In this document: in pieces, positions 37,401-46,400 of the stretch | Layout of the letters: each line of letters begins with the position of its first letter | Numbering within the stretch: the stretch's first letter is position 1 | Source of the DNA: Paulownia fortunei | Taxonomy: Eukaryota; Streptophyta; Magnoliopsida; Lamiales; Paulowniaceae | Reading direction: 5' to 3' | Assembly: GCA_019321725.1 (NCBI GenBank) | Contig: CM033120.1 | Coordinates: forward strand, 4,903,694-4,967,693 | Length of the DNA stretch: 64,000 nt | The notes under the pieces: model-generated | Database searches by the model: none | What the model was told of the DNA's origin: nothing | Seen by the model: only the letters and a program-made list of their open reading frames with translations | Translations under genes and position numbers: made by a program

Positions 37401-40400
37401 ATAATGAACAGATCAAAAAAATAAGGGTTGAATGGAAAATATATTCCATTGATGCCAAAAACTTAGCAATTGGTAGCTGGTTTTTTGCCCTCCCAAATAT
37501 ATGGTAACCTAACAATTATTCACGTATTTGTCAAAGAAAAATGACTCATTCTAGTAATTCTTGTAGTGCCATTGGTAGCTGGTCTTTTGCCCTCCCAAAT
37601 ATATGGTAACCTAACAATTATTCACGTATTTGTCAAAGAAAAATGACTCATTTTGGTAATCCTTGTAGTGTTTCAGAATTGAAATATAAAGAATAAAGTT
37701 ACACTTTTTAATTAAAATTAAAATAATTAATAATTTTCTCTATGCATTTCTTTTCTATTTTCTCTCAATTATGTTTTTCTGGTGGCTTTCTTTCCGTCAT
37801 GAGGATGGTAATAGGGAAGACGAGGGAGGAACTCAATGGTGGCACGTAGGGAGAAATGGAAGTAGGGTTGGCAGCAGAGGGGAGAGATCAATGGAGAGTG
37901 AGAGTGAGGGAGAGAGAAGAAAATAGGGAAGGGTGCAAGAAGGAAAGATTGGGTAGCAGAGGGGAGATAGAGGACGGGGAGAGAGGAGAGGATGGGCGAA
38001 GAAGGGAGGGAGGATGTAACCAAAAAAAGAGGAAAAAAGGGAAAGAGGAGACAAGAGAGAATGGGCAACATTGAGAAGGAAGAGAGAAGGATGTGGCCAT
38101 GACAATGGTGAGGAGGGAACAAAGAGGGAGAGAAGGCGGATAAAGAGCAGAGATGTGGAAGGGAGAAATAGAGGAGGGGATGTCTGGTGCGGGGGAGAGA
38201 GTCAATTTGGGGTTTTATAGAGATGGGCATCTTTAATTGACTCAAAACAATAATAATGGATTGAATCTATTTTAAGAACTCAATTCCAAGATCCAAAACC
38301 TTTCTAAATAACCTACGAGGGAGGGGCAAAAATGACAATTGTATTTAGATATTCTGAACTTTTAGGGCAATGAAATTTCATTATGAACATACAAATACAC
38401 TTGTTCAACTATAAAAAGCATTACATATACACCCTTTGCAATATATAAATATTATCAAGACACACAGGGCCAGAATGATCGCTTAATAAATTGATAATCT
38501 GAATATTATAAGAATTGTTTAAGTTGAGGGCAAAATGGTAAATTTGTGATTTTCTAATGGCTCAAACTTAGAGGGGAGGTCTTTGTACTTATGAAAGAAG
38601 AAGGGGAGGAGTTGGTAATTTAGCTATTTTAGAAGGGAGGTAAGTGTAATTATCCCTTAATTTTTGACAATTTTGTGAGTAAACATTTTCTTATGTTTAT
38701 TCACAGGAAGAGAACAACTATTTCATGATATCTGCCAATCTAATGTATTCAAGGATTTTAATTTCATCCATTTTTAGATAGTTCTTTGTATTTCTTGCAT
38801 TTTGGTAATTTCTATATTCAGAGAATTCCTTTAGATATTTTCATTGATAAAACAATTGACGTGAGTTATTAGGTTTCATTGCATTTTGGTCTTCTCTTTA
38901 ATATGTAACTTAAACTTGGAGAGTTTTCTTAAATATTTTTATTGATAAAACAAATGACAAGAATTATTAGGTTTCATTCTATCTTGAATCTTCAATATTT
39001 TTTATCAAATTAATTCTAATGGTTAAATGAAGTTCAATGAATTTTCTACAGACTAATTTGCCATACAATAGATCACTTACAAAACCATATAAAAAGCAAA
39101 ATTACATTCTCCACAGAAGGGTTTTGGTTTCCCATTAGTTGTGAACCATTAATTCCACTCCTCGCTAGAAGAGGTATTTTGACTTTTCATCCATTTCCAC
39201 ACACTCCCATTTCAAGTCTTTTAAGAGAGTGGCAAGAAGAAAAAACAAAGTTAGAAGGAAGAAGCAGCTAAAAGATCTTTTCTTCCTTGTCTTCTTTTTT
39301 GGCTTCCATATGAACAGAATCTTATCTGGTAGAGGGCTAGGATGAGCTTGAGAGACAATATGGAGAGAGACTAGTAGTTGCCCGATCAAAACTTCATCCA
39401 TTATGCGGACCACATTTAGAATCAAAACATGCATGAGTTAGCTCATTGACTAAGATGGGCAGAAAAGACATTTTTTAGAAATTTGCTCTGGCATTATCAG
39501 CAGCTAATGAAGGGATTGAATTACTGCTCTTTTTTCTCTAACTTTTTTATAATTTACAGGAAAATCTCTCATCGTCAACAGTGTAATTTTTCTCATAAAT
39601 TTCAAACCACTAAGACAAGCCACTGAGATACAGTTAAAAAAGTCTACCAGCAATTTATGCAGGCAACAGATCAATACACATCAAGTGCAGGATAGCAAAA
39701 TGTAACATAACTTTAGCTCATTCAAGAGAACATATCTTGACCTGTCAGTATGCCAGAGATCAAATCAAACGTAAAGTTTTTAGAGACATCCAGAGGCTCT
39801 CTGCAGGAAGGGGATGGCCAAAGATCAGGATATCCTGTTCCCCTGCATACAAATAGCCTATTATGAAGATGCATATTTTGAAGGTGTTCAAGCGGTTAGC
39901 AGATAAAAATAAGTGAATTTGATTTCTGAATAAACATAAAACAATGGTAGGAGCCTATTAGCCCATGTCTCCTCAGTCTAATTAATCAGAGAGGAAAAAT
40001 AATCCAGAGCATCCTCAAAATAATTTTCACTGTTCAAACTTAAGCGTATTTTTCTCTACAGGGTAAGATATTGTCAAAGCCTATTTACAGTATATCACAA
40101 TAAAATATTCATTGAGACATCTGAAGCTTTCAAAGTATATGATTATCCCACATGGTCGAATCCATGAGTCTCCTGAAGGCAAAATGCAGCAAAAGTACAA
40201 GTCAGCATGTCCATGCATCTACCTGCATCCTTTCTTGACAGGACCTCCAAATATCAACTAGTAAAACACCAGACCATAGCTAACTTGCAAATACTGGAGC
40301 TAACAGAAGCGGAATTCTGAAAGCTCTGATTCAGAAAAGTTCATAAAAGAATTGTGGGAGTGGGCATAGGTTCCAGCAAAGTATGCCCACATTATGAGTC

Positions 40401-43400
40401 ACTATTTGGGTACATAACCATGACTTAATAGGCCCCAGCAGGGAACCAGTCACAGACATAGAGAGCTAGGTCAAAATAATGAGATTAGAGTCACTTATAT
40501 TACAAAACCAGCCATAGCAATTGTTCATTGGAACTTTTACCCTCACCAGGTAAATGGGACTAAATGGGACAGCAGGATTTATGAACATGAGACCCACTTG
40601 CAACTCACACAAGTAAGAACTAAAGGCAAGTAAGAACTAAAGGCACTACAAAAATTATCCGGCAAGTCAGAATGTGATACAAGGACATGAAACTTAATAA
40701 GAATAAAATTAGCAAAAGGAAAATATTTAGTTTTAGATGAAGACCCAAAAAATTGAATAAAAGTAAAAGATTATCTTAACCTCCTAAGCCTTACCATGAC
40801 TGTGCATGCCCAGGAACATCGATTTCTGCCATAACATTAATACCTGAAATAAAACAGACTGAATTAACTAAAGGTTGTGCCAAAAACTCAAGGTTCTAAT
40901 TTGACCAACGATTTGAATTCAGATGAATTTCACCACTAATTGAAATTCAAGTATTGGTATATAAGAGGATTGTCTTGAAAAACAAAACAAATTCTTGTAG
41001 TAATTGAGAGGATTTCAGTGACTCCAAATTTTGGAGGATTTCATATCCATAGAATGATTAAAAAGGCAGCTCAAATACTTGACTAAAGGATTTGATATCT
41101 ATAGTATTTGAAAGTTCAAATCCTCCAATCTGTACGGACTCAATGAAATATAAAAGAATAAATTCATATTTTTTTCTCGATCCTGAGACGCAACATACCT
41201 CTCATTTTTGCGAAACTTCAACATAGGCCAGATGGAGAAGACATGGCGCATGAAAATATCATTAGTTTCTCGTAATGTAAAAGATGAAAATCAAAGAGAC
41301 CAAGAGAAAATGAGTTAATCCTGTTACAAGGAAATTGAAGACAATTTGTAAAGTCAGGTCAAGAGAAAGAATCCATCATATCAAACAACATATTGATTCC
41401 TGCATAAGCTAAGATTTTGATAGTTACCACAAATCTGAAAGACTATACATCATGTTACTGATAACGGAAAGATAAACCTAAAAACTTTAATCACTATAAT
41501 TATAGAGTGCGCATGTAAGGAGATACTATCCTAGTATTTGCATGCAGCACCGCCTTCATGATTCAGAGGAACATATGACCTTCTCAGCAACTGAAGTATA
41601 TAGAAACTCTGCTATTACTTAAGCTGTATTACTAGTGCCGGCATTTTCTTCACCCAAAAAAGTTGAGAAGATAGATTTGCAAAGTTGAAATTGAGAGGAA
41701 ATAAATTGGAAAAAGTTTTGTTTAAACAACTAGAAGTCCATCAAGACTTACAACACAGAAAATTTGCAACCCAAAACTCATGACACCTTAATACCTTGTA
41801 TATTATCAACAGTATGAAAAGTTAGAATTAATACAAGCTCTGTAAAGGTACTTACTTTTATTCTAGACTTTAGTCATTCTCAGTAACATTTAACACTCTT
41901 GAGTTAGATGAAGTAATAGAAAGATAAGAGAAACTTACTTAACAATTTCAGAAGCATCATCTATGGTATATCGCTCCCATTTTGTGTATGCGCCTTTCCA
42001 CAAATTTGGATACGTTGGCACTTCAAGTGGAAACGACTCTTCATCTATGATGTGCCAATGGAGGACATTCTACTGAATGCAATCGTCAAAATACTTTCAA
42101 TCTGGAGAAAAAAGAAAAAGAAAACAAATTTTGTACAAAGAGCAGTGACGTAATAATTAACATATCTTACAAGTTTAGCATATGACATGGATTCTATAAC
42201 TTGCTTGATTATTTCGATTGGCAAATAGTGCCTTGAAGTATCTGCAGAAACATGTACAAATGAAATTCATTTCTAAGCAACCCAGTGTAGGATGATAACA
42301 AGTGAAAGAAACAGAATGTCAGACAAAAAAGGACTCCACTTACCAAGCAAAAGCCCACGATATATGAATCTCGGCTTATCCTGGATGTACCATGGAGCAT
42401 TATACAGTTTTACAGTTTTGGTTCCATAATCAAAAGCACATAGCTGGCTTAATGTCTGGACAAAAAGTATAATCAAGAATAATTAGCGGGTAATAATAAC
42501 ACTCCTCACTTCTAACTACTTTTGATATTAGGTGCCACCATGGTACAGAGCATCAAGGATCTCAAAATTATAGAGATGTTATTCTTTAAAGTTTTATGTG
42601 CAAAATATACACTCTTTCTCTCCTCCCTCTCCCTCTCTTTGTTTTCTTTGTTGACTTGCGCAACTGAGCACGAGCATGTACAGGCACACATCTATTGTTA
42701 CATATCTTTGGCACTGAATAAAAGTCAGAATCTTGCAACTTTCCTAAACAACAGTTGTAATACAATCATGTAGCTACTATGATCTAATATACCTCTAGGC
42801 CACGCAAAGCGCCATAGACAGAGTTTGCCTGCAGTATATGACAAAATAACAAAGCTTAGCAAAAAATCATATTGGTATAAGGAACAAATACGAACAGGAA
42901 ACTTAAACCAAGGCAAATCATTCAGTTTATCTAGTTTAATCAAAGTCAACAAGAAGATGATGTCATATTCCAAGCTTCAGCCATATTAGCGGTTGGTTGA
43001 AATGCAAAATGCAAATTTATATAAGATGGAAAGGTTGAAAACATAAGAAGACAAGTTCCATGTCCTGGCAGGTGTTTGCAGCCTCCAGTTTCAAGGAGGC
43101 AAATGCGTGAAGAATATGGATCACCCATTGGGTCAGCCCAATTCCATAAGTAAGCTTGTTAGCACAAATACTACATAGGCCAGACCAGCTGCCCCATGAT
43201 CTTCCAAGATCAACCACAAGGAAGGATTGGTATTCTGTCATTCAAATGTTTTCTCAACCCCTCAAAAAAGCATTTTTCATCTATCTCTATATCTCATTAA
43301 CAATATGATCAAATAGACATCATAAAAACTTTAGGTACTCTGCAAATTAGATACCAGGGATAAGGAGGACAAAGTGTTTAAAAACTGTATATAAATTCTT

Positions 43401-46400
43401 CAATAATTGATTTTTTCATGATTGAATTTGCTAAAATCACATCTAAGGAAACAAAAATAGGAGAAAAAGTGTACAAGTAAAACTATCCTGTTAATTGATT
43501 TTGAAGTGACTAAAAGATTAGCTTGTAGCAATCCAACTGTTAAGAGTGAAGAGGTTCAAAGTGCCTTAAAGACAAACGGAAGTGTTTAGACAGATGGCAA
43601 AAGACTAGAACTGCCAAAAATTTCAAAGAAGTATCTTCAAGAAAAATGGAAGTTAAGGAGGCAGTCAAAGAAGCAAAATCAAAAACATATGTCTTCATGA
43701 CCTCAACATGAAACAAGGAGAGTAAAGTGTACAGGTTAGCTAAAGTCAGAATGTAAGACTAGAGACCTCACGGGGGCTAATTGCATAAAGGCAAGGTGTT
43801 TGCAGCCTCCAGTTTCAAGGAGGCAAATGCCTGAAGAAATTGGATCACCTGTTGGGTCACCCAATTCCATCAATAAGCATGTAACACAAATACTACATAG
43901 TCAGACCAGCTGCCCCATGATCTTCCAAGATCAACAACAGGGATCGGAATTCTGTCATTGAAAAACCCTGAATAAAGCATTTTCAGCTGTCTATATATTT
44001 TATTAACAATATGATCAAATAGACTTCATCAAACTTTAGGTAATATTGTAGTCAGAACTGATAAAGATAAGCTAAGTTAGTTTAGGCGATAAGATTATTT
44101 CTCCTCATTTTTAGGAAGTTAGTTATCTTATTTTCTGTTCATAGAATAAAGGACATTTGCAGCCTATAAAAGGCAGATATAAACTTGTGAATAAAAAAGA
44201 TTTTCTGGAGGTCAATTAAAGCAGTGATTTATTCCTTCCTAGTGTTTGCCTATAGGGTAACAGAAGAAAAAAAGGAAACACTGAGTTGAGGGAAACATTG
44301 GTCAAAATGGCCATGACTGATGCAAACAGGGTGATGGCTCTGAGGTCCTTTGGGGACCACTCCGCCAACCGCTACAATTGCTCCCACTGCGTTTTCTGAA
44401 CACTAAGATATTTTCTTGGGATAGAAGTTGCTCGATCAAGAAAGGGCATATTTATCTCCCAAAGAGAATATGTTCTAGACTTACTAAAGGAAACAGGAAT
44501 GTTGGGCTGTAAAACTGCAGATACTCCCATTGAGGCCAATCATAGACTAAAAGAAAATGTTGGAGAATTGGTTGACATTGATCAATATCAAAGATTGATT
44601 GGGAGATTGATTTATCTTTCTCATACACGACCTGACATCCTATGCAGTAAGTATAGTAAGTCAATTTATGCACAGCCCTCGGACTATACATCCTAATGCT
44701 GTTTTTCGAATTCTATGGTATCTCAAATCTAGTCATTTGGAAATAGAAGCATATACTGATGCTGATTGGGCAGGGTCTCCTAATGATAGAAGATCTACTT
44801 CCGGATATTGTGTCTTCATTGGTGGAAATCTGGTCACTTGGAGAAGCAAAAAAACAGGGCATGGTTGATAGGTCAAGGGCTGAAGCAGAATACAGATCTA
44901 TGGCTCAAGGAGTTTGTGAACTTCTATGGCTTAAGAAGTTAATGCAAGATATTCATCTTCTCCAAAAGGAGTCTTTGTTGCTACATTGTGACAATAAGGC
45001 AGCTATTAGCATTGCTCATAATCCAGTCCATCATGATCGTACCAAACATATTGAGATTGATCGATTCTTTATCAAAGAAAAATTGGATGATCAAAGCCTA
45101 AGAATCAGCTATACAAATTCAGGGAGTCAACTAGCAGATGTATTTACTAAGGGCCTATGTAGTAGATTATTTCATTCCTTTGTATGCAAGATAGGCATGG
45201 AAGATATACATACACCATCTTGAGGGGGAGTTAATTATATAAATCCTTGTAATTAGCTATTAGTTGTTATTTCCTAGGATATTTATGTAATTTAAAAAAA
45301 AATAACAGCCCTATTTCATTCAAAGTCCTCTGTGTCTTAAATCTACAGAGAAGCTAGTAGGCAAGCTGGGACTGTTTGATCTTTTTAGTCCAGCTTGAGG
45401 GGAGTGTGCATAGAACTGATAAAGATAAGTTCAGTTAGTTTAAGTGATAAGTATTTCTCCTCATTTTTAGGAAGTTAGTTATCTGATTTTTTGTTCCTAG
45501 AATAAAGGATTTTTGCAGCCTTTAAAGGGTATATATAAACTTGTAATAAAAAAGATTTTGTGGAGGTGAAATAAAGCAGTAGTGTTTTATTCCTTCCTGG
45601 TGTTTGCCTTTAAATAGCTACCATGGATGAGGATGACAAAGTGTTCAAAAACTGTTTTTACAAGAAAAAATTCTTTTAGAACTGATTTTTTATGATCGAT
45701 TTTGCAAAGATCATGTCTGAAGAAACAAAAATAGGAGGAAAAAAATAGTGTTCTAGTTATATTAGCCTGTTAAATGATAGACATGCCCACAAAATCAGCT
45801 TGTAGCAATCTGACTGTTAGAGTAAGGAGGTCCGAAGTGCTTTAAAGACAAACAGAATTGTTTAGAAACTTGGCAAAAGACCAGAAAGGCCAAAATTTTC
45901 AAAAAGTGTCATCAAGTAAATTGGAAGCTAAGGGGACAGTCAATGAAGCAAAATCAGAAACATATGACTTCATGACCCACACATGAAACAAGGAGAGTGA
46001 AGTGTAGAAGTGCTAAAGTCAGAGAATGCAAGATTAGCAACATCACGGGGGCTAACTGCATAAAGGTAAGGTGTTGCAGCCTCCAGTTTCAAGGAAACAA
46101 ATGCATGAAGAAAATAGGTACCCATTGCGTTGCCCAATGCCATCAGTAAGCATGTTAACACAAATACTACATTAATCAGACCAGCCGCCCCATGATCTTC
46201 CAAGATCAACCACAAGGAAGGATTGGTATTCCGTCATTCAAATGTTTTCTCAACGTCATTCAAATGTTTTCTCAACCCTCAGAAAAGCATTTTCATCTTT
46301 CTATACATCTTATTAACAACATGATAAAATAGACTTCAACAAACTTTAAGTAATCGTCAAGTTATCAAACCATGGATGAGGATGAAAAAGTGTTGAGAAA

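Larger units (their letters stand above)
37111..38656. mobile_element. non-autonomous Mutator-like element with ~100-bp inverted ends and 9-bp TSD
   Basis: Left end 37111-37212 (GGGTTACTTGCAATTACCTCC) and right end 38656-38550 read in reverse (GGGATAATTACACTTACCTCC) are inverted repeats, continuing through ACCAACTCCTCCCCT and ACCTCCCCTCTAAGTTT. Nine-base flanks TTAATCTTT (37102-37110) and TTAATTTTT (38657-38665) match at eight of nine positions, as expected for a Mutator-type insertion. The inside holds a 102-bp tandem duplication and a long purine tract; there is no transposase. Confidence 0.85.

Noticed and set aside
37769..38245. 158-codon open frame on the minus strand, rich in Ser, Pro and Leu
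   Set aside because: It is the complement of a polypurine tract in a non-autonomous Mutator-like element; three overlapping frames are open at once, a composition effect.
39165..39434. 89-codon minus-strand frame with a hydrophobic and a Lys-rich stretch in HEXO intron 9
   Set aside because: No conserved motif; low-complexity AAG/CTT-rich sequence explains it.
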